A DNA stretch of 45,661 nucleotides from Vitrella brassicaformis (Eukaryota > Sar > Vitrellaceae): positions 1-45,661 of the forward strand of contig CDMY01000596.1 of NCBI GenBank assembly GCA_001179505.1, given 5' to 3'. Shown here one piece after another: positions 33,501 to 45,500 of the stretch (its first letter is position 1; every line of letters begins with the position of its first letter). The translations under genes were made by a program, and so were the position numbers. The notes under the pieces are model-generated. The model searched no databases and was not told the origin of the DNA. It worked only from the letters and a program-made list of their open reading frames with translations.

Positions 33501-34944
33501 GTGTTCTTGATGGCGAAGTGAATCGGGAGGAAGTGACGACAGTCGGGAAAGAGGATGAGCGTGTCGTAGCCATCGGAGACGTCACTGTAGAATGTCGAGA
33601 TGACCTGCCGGACGGCTTGGGGGTCAAAGAGGTCGGACGCTCCTTTGACCTGACACACACACACACACACATATTTCAGCCAGGCAATAGTCGGCGTGTC
33701 TCTCTCTCTCTCTCCCTCCCTCCCTGTCTCTCTCTCTCGTCCTCTGTGCGTATGCAAACCAATTTGTTGTGTGTGTGTATTTTCCGCATGGCGAGTTTCA
33801 CCGCCCGAAGCCACAGATGGCCCAGGATGACACGAATGCAGGGCGTGTCACCGCTGCAGTGCACACACGACACCGATCCTTCAATGAATACATCAACAGC
33901 CAGGCGGGCCGCCCACCGGTATCCGGCGTAGTGCATCGGCGCGCGGCCGTGACGGTCAGGTGGCGAGAGAGGCGAACCGACAGACAGCAGTGCATCGCAC
34001 GCCGCTGCGTCGCCCGAGAAGGCCGCATGGTGCAGAGGGAGACGGAGGGCGCTGCCATCCTCCTACCGCACACACGCATTCATTGACGTGGTCGAGCAGA
34101 GTTGTCTCGAGGTGGCACACTGACCTCCACCAGCTGTTTTGCGGTGTAAGTGGCTTTGTCATCCCCCCTCAAATCCGCCTCGTGGATCTTCTTGCAGATG
34201 TAACGGACCCAGTTGGTCCTCTCTGCACACAAACAACAGCATCCACATAGAGACAGACATACAGAAATGGCTGGCTGGCTGGCACATTGCGAGTGTACCT
34301 TCATGAGCCGTGCTGAAGAGGTTTGGGGATGTAGTGTGCGCCGGTCTGTCGATGACCAGCGGCGGGATGGCTTCAAGGATCTCTGCCCTCCCCTCAACGT
34401 CTGCATCCTCTGCAGCCACACCCCTGCCCGCTGGTGCCTCAGCAACAGCCCCTTCTCGAGTGGCCGTCTCCCTCTTGTCGATGGCTGTGCCGTCGAGCAG
34501 ATCTTGAAGTGCTGCTGCATCCCTCTCAGCTGCGGCAGCCTCTGGCGTCCTCTGAGAACTATGGCCCTTGCCAAACAGCCCGGCCAGCGCCGCGTCATCG
34601 GCTCTCTCCCTTCGTCCATCAGCGGGCTCTTCTGTTCGTCCATCACTCGCTTGAATCAGATGCCGTGGGGCGGTTTCCTTTGGCGCCTTGGGCGGTGCTG
34701 AAGGGGCGCTTTTGTCAGCCAGAAGGGACGTCAGTGCATCGTCGTCGGTGCGGCTTCGGGGCGGCTGTCGAGTGTGCGGCTGCCGAGGGTGTGGGGGCTG
34801 TGGTCGCAGAAGGGCTGCGAGTGCTGCGTCGTCGGCAGCTCCCGCCGCTATTGGTGCCGCAGAAGGTTGAGAAGGCGCATCCATGCTTACATACGCGGCG
34901 GACACTTGTGGGTTAACTTTGCGAGATGATTTCGACCCAATCAT
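30525..34944 (-). CDS. Ankyrin-repeat protein with N-terminal DDAALxxLL motifs
   Basis: About thirteen exons on the minus strand run from the ATG at 34944 to the stop at 30525 and give roughly 1,000 aa. Some inner boundaries are approximate. The N-terminal 215 residues are disordered and carry four degenerate copies of one short motif: DDAALAALL, DDALTSLL, DDAALAGLF and DAAALQDLL. The rest has scattered ankyrin repeats: LPLHHAAFSGDAAACDALL, GWTGLHLAASMGRVQELERLL, RGRTPLHLAARCNQLGSQDCLL, RQPIHLAAEGDHAEVIRTL and AGWTPLMAACANGRARAAGVL. The final exon carries QGRTPLDVA. Long non-repeat segments sit between repeats. No enzyme domain or transmembrane helix is seen. The role is unknown; ankyrin repeats usually bind other proteins. 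Confidence 0.72.
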
Positions 34945-35505
34945 CGACCCATTCGCTGACGCAGAAATTCACGATGACTCATGAATGAATGATGCACATG
35001 CACTGAGAGAGACACATGCATGTATGCAGTGCCACCAACCAACATCGATCTCTACAAATCGGACCTATCCTATGCAGCCATGAACTCATCTCATCTCATG
35101 ACACTCACTCACTGTAGCCATTAATGTGTGTTGCAGGTCTGCAGAGAGACACACACAACTGCCACGACGAACAGATCTAGCTAGCTGGCCAAGCAAGGCA
35201 GGAACGCTCAGGCTCCCCGGCTAGGCTACCCATACACACCAACACGGCTTACACAGTCGTCAATCGACTCCATGGGACGGACGGAGGGAGGGAGGGAGAA
35301 CAGCAAGCCCCCACAGACAGACAGGCATACAAACAGACGACAAACAAACGATCCATCACATCGATCACCGTTCGTTCGTTCAAAAAGGCAACAAACAGAA
35401 CACTTAACACTAACTGCATCTTCGTCGGCTCATGGTCTTCTGGACAGTCAGCCAGTCAGTCGAGTGTGGTCGTGAGGTGACTCGATCAATCCATCCATCC
35501 ATCCA
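34945..35505. other. Intergenic region between two minus-strand genes
   Basis: This 560-bp spacer lies upstream of the ankyrin gene and downstream of the HDAC-kinase gene, so it holds the ankyrin promoter and the HDAC-kinase 3' UTR. It contains short CATT, GACA and CATC repeats (for example 35490-35507). No gene is seen. Confidence 0.4.
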
Positions 35506-38500
35506 TCAGACGGGTGGCTCGGGTGTTGCCTCGTCCTCCAGCGCCTCAATCACTCGGTGCCACACCGACATCAGATGCTCCAGCCCGCCCAAATAACCTA
35601 CACACGCACACGCAGACACGCAGATCAGATGACGTCATTAATCTCAGTCAGTCGTTGACCGCTCACCTTCGTCGAGTCGATCGGTGCCGGCGGCGACGTG
35701 TCCGAAGTCGATCATCCTGACGTCTGCCGACTCGACGGGGCTGTCCGCCGCACCGTCGTACACGTACAGCAGAGACGAACTGTAAAACGACCAGTGACGC
35801 TGACATGACAAGGGAGAGACACAGACACACACAAAGACACAGACAGACAGACGGCCACACAGGTTGTCGGCGTGGGTGGCTCTCGTGGTGTGTGGTCAGC
35901 CCTCGTGGACCTGCACTTTGAAGAAGGCGTCCACTCGGCGCGTGCACTGCATCGTCAGACACAGCACGCCACGCAGAGGGACAATCGCTCCCTCTCTCCG
36001 TTTCAGTCAGTCAGGCCATTGTTCGTTTCCTTGTTACCTCCATCAGTCTCTTTGCGATATCGATGGCTCGCTCGTCGGCCGGGCCGTCGCCACGCAGCCA
36101 ACGTATCATTGCTGCACAATGACAAAAGGCACACACAGAGTCATCGCAAACGCGACAGTGGCTGTCGATTCAATATGGGCCTTCATGGTCACCTCACCTT
36201 GTGTGATCTCGTCCATAGTCTGAATGCGCTTGGCGTCCGGACGGGACAGCTCGACACTCGAGCCGTCACTCCGGTGCGCCTGCACACACACAGAGCAGAG
36301 AGAGGAGACGTGACGTTGGTGTGGATTCGGGGTTCATTCATTCTGGCTGGGCTGATATCTGACCGTGTAGGCCGTGACTGCGATGCCGTATTTGGCGGTG
36401 GTCTGCTCGTTGGCCTTTGCGATCATCTTGTCCCTCTTGGCGTCGCTGGCCTCGTCATCGTACAAGCGGTAGCCCATCTTGATGTCGCACTGGCAGGGCA
36501 CCGACAGACCACCGACCAAGTTGCCCAGCTCTATCAGACACTGAATGACCACACACACACACATACACACACATAGAGAGGGGATTGGATTGCAGACAGC
36601 AGATCGTCTTATTCTCGAAGCGCACATGGTGGCCGTCGCTCACCCGTTTCGGCCTGCCCTCAGTGCCGTTCTCTTCTCGGTCCTCTTCGTCTTCGTCAGT
36701 CTGGACGTGCGAGAGCCCCTTGGGGTTGAGGTCGATGTAGTAGCAGGGCGGGGTGAGCATGACGAGCTGCCTGGCCCAGTCGACCTCCTCCATCCGCAGC
36801 ACCAGCTCCTCAGCACCCTCCGTCCACACACCCTGAACTGCACTCACACACGAGCACAGCACAGCACAGACACACCTGTTGTGTGTGTGTGTGTGTGTGT
36901 GTGGTCGTACCAGTGGGTGCGTTGATTCTGTAGTCAGGTTCGCTTGGGAGGGTGGTGGGGCTGTCGGTGTAGTGGGAGGGGGTGAGGGCCATGCGGTATA
37001 AACCACGGTAAAACTCAGCCTCCTTCGGCAGACACAACTGACGCACACACATAGAGAGAGACATTCGCGCAGTCGTCTCTCTGCGGTGCATACTTCGCCA
37101 GCTGACCTTGACCACTTTGGCGTTGTCCCCTTTCGATTCGTCCCCCTCGTAAACGAAAAACGAGTCCGGATGACCTCCCAACTGAGCCTGCACCACACAA
37201 ACACACATAAAGGGTCACCTCTCCACTACATCCCTTCCTCTCCCTCTCACCATTTGGCTGGCCGTGACAGGCACCAGCTTCCTCTCCCTAATGGTGTCGT
37301 TCATCTCCTCCCCGTCGTTGTTGCCCTCGTCAAGACAAAACGACAGGTCGGCCGCCACATCCTTGGGCGACTCCTCCACAGGCGAAAAAGGCGTGTTGGG
37401 CGGCGGCGGTGGGCCCGGCAGCGGCGAGTTGGACTCGCCAGGCGACGGTGCTTCTGCCCCAGGCGCGAGAGCGACGATGCGGGGCAGCCCGTTGATGTCT
37501 GCAACGAGTGGCTCCGGCCTGGGGGGCGCCTCGCCGCGGCTGGGTCGTGTGGAGCGTCGAGTCCTGGGCGCCGCGGCTGGAGGAGGTGTGGGTGTGGGCT
37601 CGGCCTCGGGCATGGGTGGGGGAGGGGGAAGGGGGACGAGGGGGCTGAACAGCTCGTGCACCTGCTCCAGCTTCTTCACAAGCTGATCAACGGAGAAAAG
37701 GTATCGGCTTTGACTTGAGCAACCCGTGCATGTCCGTGCGTCACCATTGAAGAGTACGACGGGTGTGGGTATCTCCTCATGTCGCCCTCATCCCGCAGCA
37801 CCCGGTGCGCGGGGAAGCCGCCTGATGATCCATGGGTGCAGATGGACACACAACAGATTATTGACATCATCTAAACCACATGGCCGAGCAGAGCACCCTG
37901 TGTGCTGTCTGTGTGTTACCTGTCCATGGTTCTAGCGACGACAGGTGGAATGTCTCTGCTGTGAGTGCGGGGTCTCTACCGATCGGCTTCAGCAACGCCT
38001 TGACGGACGCGATCGACGCCTCAGACAGCATGGACAGATTGTAGCCGCCCTCCAACACTGCAGCACACACACACACACACAGATAGCATCACACGTGTCA
38101 TTCTCTGTCATGAAATGTCATGTGTGGTGTCTGTCTGTGGTTCTCGCCGACCAAGTATGACTTTTCCGTCCGCGTAAATCTCCGCGAGGCGGCACATCTG
38201 CTCCGTCATCCAGCCGAAGAACCCGGGACTCACATGACACTCACCTGCACACACACACACATGGACCCACACCATGCCCAAACCAGCCCAGCCCATCTCT
38301 CGTCCCGCGTATTATATGGCCGATCGCTCACTCACCGAGGGGATCGAGCTCGACAGCGTCCATGCCGTGCGACACGACGAAGAGGTCCGGCTGGAGGTGG
38401 TGGACGAGAGGCACGATGACGTGCTCGAAGATGGCGTACATGTCGGTGTCGTCGTAGAGGTAGTCCAGGGGCACGTTGAGCGTCGCCCCAAACCCCTCGC

Positions 38501-38727
38501 CCTCGCCCATCTCGTCCATGTCGCCCGTATTCTGATCAGGCAGGCAGACAGGCAGACGGACAGACGAAGGGATTCCCATTTATGCAGATCTGCCCGTGGT
38601 AACGGTGGGTTGCTGTGTTGGTCGTCTGGCTTGGGCTTGGCTTACGGGGTAGAAAAAGGAGTATCGGTGTGTGGAGCAGTAGAACACGTCGGGGTCGGTC
38701 CAGAAGATGTTCTGGGTGCCGTTGCCT

Positions 38728-38760
<33 letters not shown>

Positions 38761-40104
38761 GGCATACACTTGACCTGCCATCCGTAGCGGGTGTCTCTCT
38801 CTCGGCAGTGAGTACCGTGGTGCACGTCCCAGTCGAGTATGAGGACCTTCCGAGCGCCGTGTTTGGTGCGAGCATACTGCGCACCAATGGCGGCATTGTT
38901 GAAGAGGCAGAATCCCTCAGCCTGATTGGCACTCGCGTGGTGACCTGAGATGAGACCCCACACACCGCACGACACACGGATGAATACATTTGGGCCAACA
39001 CAAACAAAGAGTGTCGTCAGTTGGTACCAGGGGGTCGCATGACGACGTAGCCCTTGGAGATGGGCGACGACTGATCGTACACCTGACACACACGTGGAAA
39101 ACAGAAGGGAGGGAGAGATAGAAGGATGTATACGTCTGCGAGATGAGAGCAGTGTGTCCAAGTAAGTCATCTCACCTCATCGCAGAGCGTCAGGACCGCC
39201 CCAGCCGCCCGCAACGCCGCCTCGGGGGTGTACTTGCACACAAACGTATCCGCCCTGATATAGGCACACACACACACAGGTAGGGGCGGCAGAAGAGCAT
39301 GCAGATGCATGTGAGAAATTTCGGCGGTCTCTGTCAGTCAGCATACCCGAATGGGTATATCCACGGCTTCTTCTTAGGCATCACCACAAAGTTCTGAAAG
39401 CACCACAGAGAGCACAGGGAAGGCTAAAGCGGCATAACAGCCTCGCTGACGCGCCGTACATGTGATCGACCCACCTCTTCTTCGTCGACCAGATCTTCCT
39501 CGGTCGCCTCCTCAGCTGCCGATGCTGAGGGCTCCTTCGCCTCCCCCTCTCCCTCTCCCTCCCCCTCCTTCTCCTGGAACAGCCCCAGCACTCGGTCCAC
39601 ATGGCGCTCGGTGTGGCACAACATCACATCTTCCTTCGTCGCACACCTGAACAGACAGACATACACCAACCGCAGCACAAGACACACGGACGACAGGCAG
39701 ATCATGCGCTTGACGACTGGCTGGCTGGCTCGCCTCTCCCCTTCGCTGTCTACCTGGGCGTGAGCTGCGTGGTACGGCTGAGGAGGCCGCTCTCTTCCAG
39801 GCCGTTCATGATGGCCTGCACACGGGAGGGACTCTCCACATGAGGCGGACCTGCGTGACACACACCACACGAAGACCCAAAACCATGCGCTTCAGATCTC
39901 TCGTGTGTGTCCGCCGCGCCCCCCTTTCTTGCCTGCGTGCTTGAGAACGAACGGGTCGTACACCACGGCAACCGACGGCCTCGCCGCTCTCCCCGCCTCC
40001 ACGGGTGACGCGCCGGATCTCTCGTCTGACGTGCTCATCGCCTTGAGTCTGTCCGCCAGAGAGGCAGCCAGCTGTTCACCCTCAGCAGGCTCTGTGGACG
40101 CCAT
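35506..40104 (-). CDS. Class II histone deacetylase fused to inositol polyphosphate kinase
   Basis: About 22 exons give one continuous frame of roughly 950 aa. The N-terminal deacetylase (about 45-420) shows [53 protein letters not shown] and LEGGYNLS. The zinc and charge-relay residues and the catalytic Tyr are present. [13 protein letters not shown] replaces the usual GFDA..DPLG, and the class II pattern is clear. A Pro-rich linker of about 150 residues follows. The C-terminal inositol polyphosphate kinase (about 595-950) shows [26 protein letters not shown], the catalytic [10 protein letters not shown] (PxxxDxKxG), [20 protein letters not shown] and GYLGGLEHL. The two halves are joined by two phase-compatible introns (donors after EPWTG and SSM). 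There is no spacer or new start between them. The first intron has a GC donor (39932). Alternative: two genes with an unspliced deacetylase stop at 37867. Confidence 0.8.
36881..36903. repeat. (GT)n microsatellite in the HDAC-kinase gene
   Basis: Eleven GT units lie in an intron of the kinase half. On the coding strand this reads (AC)n. Confidence 0.8.
38729..38758. repeat. (AC)n microsatellite before a splice acceptor (coding strand (GT)n)
   Basis: Fifteen AC units read as (GT)n on the coding strand and end just before the acceptor of the exon encoding [10 protein letters not shown] of the deacetylase. Confidence 0.85.
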
Positions 40105-40575
40105 CGTGAGCGAGATGAATGAATGCCAACAGATCCGAGCACTTCGGGGTTTTTTCTTTCCAATCCGACTGACGGACCTCTCAACACCCAACAGAGTGCT
40201 ACAGGCCGCGAGTGCTTTCGCCACACTTCGCAAACTTTTCGAGCTCGCAGATCGGTGGCGACGTGGAGAGGAGGCGAGCGCAGGCACCCGTGTGCAGCAT
40301 TGAGGGGCGACCGAGGCCCCCCTTTGTGCCTGCTGCGCCTCAAATCGATGGGTCGAATGACAGACTTCGTCGCGTCCCGTCCGTCCTGAGGTACTTGAAG
40401 GCAGAGAGAAGGCGAGTTCGCCATCGGTGGCGCCCTCATTGCTGTGTGTGTGTTTGTGTGTCAGGGAGGGCCGTGAGCATCGGTCAATTAGCCTCCTCAG
40501 AGCGAGAGGGCCTCGATTGGAGTTCTCATCGGAGCAGACAGAGGCCAAGCCGCTGCATCAGATCTACATCTAGCC
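40105..40575. promoter_or_regulatory. Divergent promoter region, HDAC-kinase and 40576 gene
   Basis: This 471-bp interval lies between two start codons on opposite strands. It contains a TG-rich stretch at 40441-40462. No recognised element is seen. Confidence 0.4.
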
Positions 40576-42723
40576 ATGGAGGGCGATAGACAGGTGAGAC
40601 GCATCAGACCACTGGTTGCAATGGATGGCGCATTTCACCACCCGGGGGTCGGCTGTGTTTGTGCGATGGGTGTATGTTTGCAGGTCAAGAGGACTCGTCG
40701 TGGTGATGATGCACCGGCTGCTGCTGCGACTTCGTCTGCATCTTCATCGGCCGCTGCTGCATCTGGTGGTGGTGGTGGCAGTGAGAGTGGCGGGGAGCGG
40801 CAGCGGCGGGCTGAGAGGGAAAGAGCCTTGTGTGAGAAGATCAGCGGCACGGTGAGCCAGCCACACACACTAAGGCGATTCCGGCTGTATCTGTGAATGG
40901 CTGCGTGTGTTTCAGGAGGGGCTTCTTAGCTACATGATGGCCTTGCTGCCCATCCACCTGATGGTGCAGCTGGCCAAGTCCATCTGGCAGCACGCCGCAC
41001 CCCACCTCTCGGACGTCACCATCAGCTCGGCAACCAAGGAGGAGCGGTCCTTTTGGCAGCACGTCCATCTCGCCTTCGTCACCCAGCTGGCCGCCCGACT
41101 CAGGCGCCTCACAACCATCACACTCCGATACCCCATCGGCGCTGCTGACTGGTGTTTCGACGTCTTTGTGGCCATCATCGAGGGCCACATCGCTGGCCGA
41201 CGGGCAGCCAATCTGGGCCGCGGGACTCTGCAGACCATCACCATGCAAGGTGTTCGGCTGACCCGCCCCTCTCGAGACCATCGAGGGTCTGCACCGCGAC
41301 CATCGGCAGTTGGCCAGCCGACGCTGGCTGATCCCCTCCCTCACCACCGCGCAGCAACGGGGTTGGGACGCCGGCAGCCTGGGCCAGTTCATCAGCTCCT
41401 CCCGCTCCCTGCGGCGTGTGGACGGCAGCTTTGGGGGTGAGGACTGGGCGGGTGTGTTTGAGGGCATCCCTGCGGCACCTGCTGGGCAGCAGGGGGGGCC
41501 ACTCGCCCAGCTGGAGAGCATCGGCACCATCGAGATCGATGACAATGAGGCGGCGGGCATAGATCGGCTTCAGGTGACAACAACGCACAGGACAGCAGGG
41601 TCTTGGGGCTGGTTCATGATCACTCATATTGGTGTGTTGGTGCCTTCAGGAAGTGCTCGTTGCGCGTGGCTGCCGACGGTCACTCACACAGCTGCATGTC
41701 GACTTTGCTGCGCATTTGCGCATTGGTGACATTAACGTCATCGGCCGCCGCACCCTGCCCGTCCTGCTGGCCCTAGACCGGCTGCTCACCACCTGCTGCC
41801 GACCAGACGCCCCTCTCACGCTCACCACCACCAGCTGTCTCGAATTCGACCTCTCCATCTTCTACCACAACGCCTTCCCCACCCACCCCTCACCCTCATT
41901 CAAGACCATGACGCAGCAGCTGGCCCGGCAGGCCACATCGGTGGAGTACCTCTTCACCCAGGACGGCCTCACCGACCCACACACCGACCCGAGCCAATCG
42001 GCCATCGACATTGCGTCGACACTCTCATTCGACGAGGCCACGGATGTGAGGGTCGAGAATGCCCGTGGCTTCCACCCCCCGGCCAACATTCCCTCGCCCC
42101 ACCCCACCATCATCACCCACCTCAAGCCATTCCCGAAAGCCTCACGGCTGCATGTCTGGAGCGACTTTGGTGGTGCTGCGGGCCAGCTGATGGCCGCCAA
42201 GATGCCCGAGGAGGTGCGGGTGGTGAGCGTGTTGGGTGGTGTCGAGAGGGTGGGCGTGTTGACGGCGCTGGGGAGGGAGAGGGAGGTGAGTGAGGTGGAG
42301 ATGGGGAAGGTCGACGTCGACCAATTAGACCAACTGCTGCTGGGGGCGGCCGATAGCTTGCCTACCATCTCGGGACTACATTTCGCCATGACACGTACGC
42401 CGAGAGAGGATGGAAGCATGTCGTTATGCCCTCATTTCTGCCTCGTGTGTGTTCCCTCCCCTTCAGTGCCCGCTGATGTGAATGAAGCGGGCAGCTTTGT
42501 CCGCGCCCGCCTCTCGTCGGTCATCCCGCACATCAGGGGCCTTCAGGGCGTCACACTGCGTGTCCAAAAGACGACAGCTGAGCAGCATGATTCCATCCTC
42601 GCTTCCCTCCCTGTGGGCGCCAACGTCGGGGGCTTCAGCGTCCGAAGCACCTTCGGGTCGGCAGGCGTATGGACGAGAATTGCTGCAGTTCGGACGCCTG
42701 AGGCAGACGGGCTGGTTGTCTGA
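40576..42723 (+). CDS. Protein of unknown family, apparent frameshift at about 41250-41277
   Basis: Five exons: 40576-40593, 40684-40851, 40916-41573, 41650-42394 and 42467-42723, about 614 aa if one base is skipped. I do not recognise the family. The N-terminus has a Ser/Ala/Gly-rich stretch. LLSYMMALLPIHLMVQLAKSI could be a degenerate F-box-like helix pair. Later parts alternate short strands and helices (LRRLTTITLRYPIG, TLQTITMQG, LQGVTLRV), hinting at a leucine-rich or beta-solenoid fold, but no repeat is regular enough to name. Within exon 3 the frame used up to TITMQGVRLTRP and the frame that carries LETIEGLHRDHRQLASRRWL differ by one base. No splice pair with matching phase bridges them. 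This suggests a sequence error or a recent frameshift. Confidence 0.6.
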
Positions 42724-44385
42724 CCTCTGTGCGTGTTGGTGGTGGTGTCTGTCAGGCCGCCCATTGTGTGTGGTGGATTATTCGTAGCAGACGGGCAGTG
42801 GGGCCATTCTTAGCCGACGACACTTATGTGCTGCATGGCATAGCTGCGGGCCGTGTGTGTGTATGACTGACTGGGTAGTGTACAGATTGACGGACGGACG
42901 GACGGGGGCTGGCTGATGCGGGCGTGAGACTTAGCACATCACACATACACACACTACTGTCGCGTGTGGTGGTGCTGCATCGACTGACTGACTGACTCAC
43001 TCACTCACTTGTCTGTCTGTCTGTCTGCCTGGCTGCCTCCTGGCCTGCCTGTTTGTATCGATCGCTCCTTGCTGCTGTCTGGCCTCTTCCTCTCCTCCCT
43101 TCCTCAGTTCAGTGGCCGGGAGGAGTGGATGGACAGCAGCAGCACAGGGGAGATGGGCAAGCGCGGCAAGGCAAGGCACACACACGGTGGGTAGGCAGAT
43201 TCAAGTGTCAGGGCTGAAAGAGGATAGACAGCAGACGGGAGGGGCCCACACAAGGCGACGTGTCTGCCGATACCCTTGGTGAGTCCAGACAGACAGACAG
43301 ACAGGGTGGACGTCTTCGATGGCTGGGCGTGTTGCCTTTCATTATTCGTCTGATGGACGGCTGTGTGGGATGTGTGTGTGCGCGATGAGAGAACACCCAC
43401 ATATGGGAGCCACAATTGACAGCACAGCTCATTCAATGCAGTCCACTCACACTCCACTCACACTCACACGAGCCTCCATTCACGCTGAGAGCCGAGGTGC
43501 TGCATATCCGGCTGTGTGTCTTCACAGAGCCACTCACCCACCCACCCACCCACCCATCCATCTACACGCTGCCCCGACGCCATTGCACTGCACATGCGGA
43601 TGTGTTTGTGTGTGCGTGTGGGTCAGCCGTGGAGCCGACATGCGCACAGCACACACCAAAAAACGATCAACGCAATCGGCGGACGTACGGACGGACGGAC
43701 GGACGGTGTGTGTTTGTGTGAGTGTAAAGACATGGAAGACGCTGATATAAACACACACCACATTCAACATACCTGCGTATCGGTCTTTGCGCTCTATGCC
43801 CGCCGCCGTAGCACCCGCCCGCCACTCAGCCACCAATCATGACACCACTGCCCAGCCCAGCCTGACACACACATCGAGTGACTCCAGGGCAGGCAGACAC
43901 ATAGGGAAGTGTGTGTGTTTCAAATTAAGTGGAGTCTGTTTAGAAAACAACGGCGGCGATATTTTGCTGACTTGATGACTCAATTATAGTCTTGATTTCG
44001 CTCTTGCTGTTGGTCCCATATAGTCTTATGATTGGCTGCCCTGTCTGTGTGGATCTGTGGATGCGTGGATGTGTGGGTGACAGGACGTTTCTTTTGGCCC
44101 TGAGAGAGACTGACTCAAGTGGCGCCAGAATGGCTGATAAATCAACTGATGGACAAGACCAAGACCGGGTTTCACTCTATAAATCATTCCACCAAGTAAT
44201 CTGTGTCGAAAGCAAGTCACTTGTATCGGAAAAAGTATAGTATTCAAGCAAATCTACTCCCACACACATGCAGAAAGACTCAACTCAAAGTGACGACAGA
44301 CAGCCTCATACGTGATCCATCCAGACGACCCACACACGAAGAGAATCCAAGAGAATCCCTCTCTCCACTATCCCCATTTCCACCC
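42724..44385. other. Repeat-rich intergenic region
   Basis: No gene is seen in this 1.66-kb convergent spacer. It holds GACT/CACT and GTCT tracts (about 42980-43030), GACG tracts (42891-42905 and 43687-43707) and a CACC/CATC tract (about 43533-43562). A markedly more AT-rich stretch lies at about 43910-44260. I looked for a tRNA-like fold there and saw none I could support. Confidence 0.45.
43687..43707. repeat. (GACG)n microsatellite
   Basis: About five units of the same tetranucleotide found beside the assembly gap and at 42891-42905. All three lie in convergent intergenic DNA. Confidence 0.75.
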
Positions 44386-45500
44386 TTAGACTGTCACTCT
44401 CCCGCCGTCGATGACCTCTTTCTCGAGCCCGAACCGCCCCAGCACACGACGGAAAAGGCCCATCGATGTGGGCAGACGCTCGTCCAGAGGACACGATGCC
44501 GACGCCGCACATCGCTCGGTGGTGTAGAGCTTCAGGTTCCCGCAGTACAGCTTCATGTAAGCCGCAATGGTGTCGTCAGGACGAAAGCCGCTCACCATCA
44601 CCACACGTTGGTATGTGACCGACCCGCTGTCGTGAAGCCGGCAGCCCACTGCGAAGACATCCTGGCCAGTCAGCCCATCACTCATCAGCGAGAGGTAGCG
44701 ATCGTCGCTGACATCAACGCGTCCCCTGAGCACCATTCTGTGTTCCAAACAGTCGCATGCAGCCAAGCGACGGACCAGCCTCCATACCAGAGCCGCCGAG
44801 AGAGAGGGAAAGAGATAGAAACGGGTGTCATCCATGCGGAGGTGGACAGCGGGATCGTGTCGGTTGTAGCCCACCTCATACGGATCATCACGCTGCAACC
44901 GATAATCATCATCATGCTGCACCCGATCACCTCCACCCATGCCTTCTCCTTTCGCCGGTGGCAGTATCTCTCTGCTCAAGCTCAGTCGACGTCTGATCAA
45001 AGAGAAGGACACGACCTCCATCAGAGACAGGTCCTCGGCGGCCGGCTTCGTGCGCAGATGAGCGGCCATCCACCGGGCCGAGACCACTAATGGCACTGCC
45101 TCAGGAGCCATCAGCCGGTAGATGACGGCCAGTCTGAGGAACACAGCGATGTTCCGCCAGCCGCTGCCGCCCTGCTCGAGCATGAGAGCGCAAACAGATA
45201 GCTGAAGCGCCTCGGAGGGCTGTCGCGAGCCCACGGCATCACCAGTCGGCAGACGAAGACGACAAGGCCGTCCGGAAGGCAACCACCAAGGCCACCCACT
45301 CCGTAGCTGCGGTCGACGTCGATAAGGCCATGGAGGGAGTTGCGGGTCAGAGAGGCGTCAATGCGGCCCAGCAGTAGATCAGCCGTGACGACGGAAGTAG
45401 AGAAGACAGGGGAAGTGGTCCGCAGCGCCGCCAGACCAGCCACCGGAAGGTAGGGAGTCACGCTTTGGCGCCATAGCTCCAGGGGCACCAGATCTGCCAT
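44386..45500 (-). CDS. F-box-like protein
   Basis: Two exons, 45500-45300 and 45219-44386, are joined by an 80-bp GT-AG intron in phase 0 and give 344 aa. The N-terminus (VPLELWRQSVTPYLPVAGLAALRTTSPVF) follows the F-box pattern, which in other proteins binds Skp1 in ubiquitin ligases. The remaining 300 residues have no recognised repeat or domain. The first exon's frame also reads on past the donor to a stop at 45111, so the alternative is an unspliced short protein. The matching phases and the in-frame second exon favour splicing. I chose the ATG at 45500 because it places the F-box at the start. The frame is open upstream to the window edge, so a longer N-terminus cannot be excluded. Confidence 0.6.

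Noticed and set aside
37867-37916. HDAC as a separate gene ending in TAG at 37867
   Set aside because: Reading through the donor gives about 17 non-conserved residues before a stop. Splicing there is canonical and phase-matched into further coding exons, and no start codon or spacer exists for a separate kinase gene. I kept it as the named alternative only.
42395-42466. Coding read-through between exons 4 and 5 of the 40576 gene
   Set aside because: The segment is open in frame, but it has a GTACGC donor and a CTTCAG acceptor with matching phase. Its translation breaks the hydrophobic pattern. It is treated as an intron, though retention is possible.
42981-43032. CRISPR-like or satellite array
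   Set aside because: These are direct tetranucleotide runs (GACT, CACT, GTCT) without spacers of constant length. They are ordinary microsatellites in a eukaryotic spacer.
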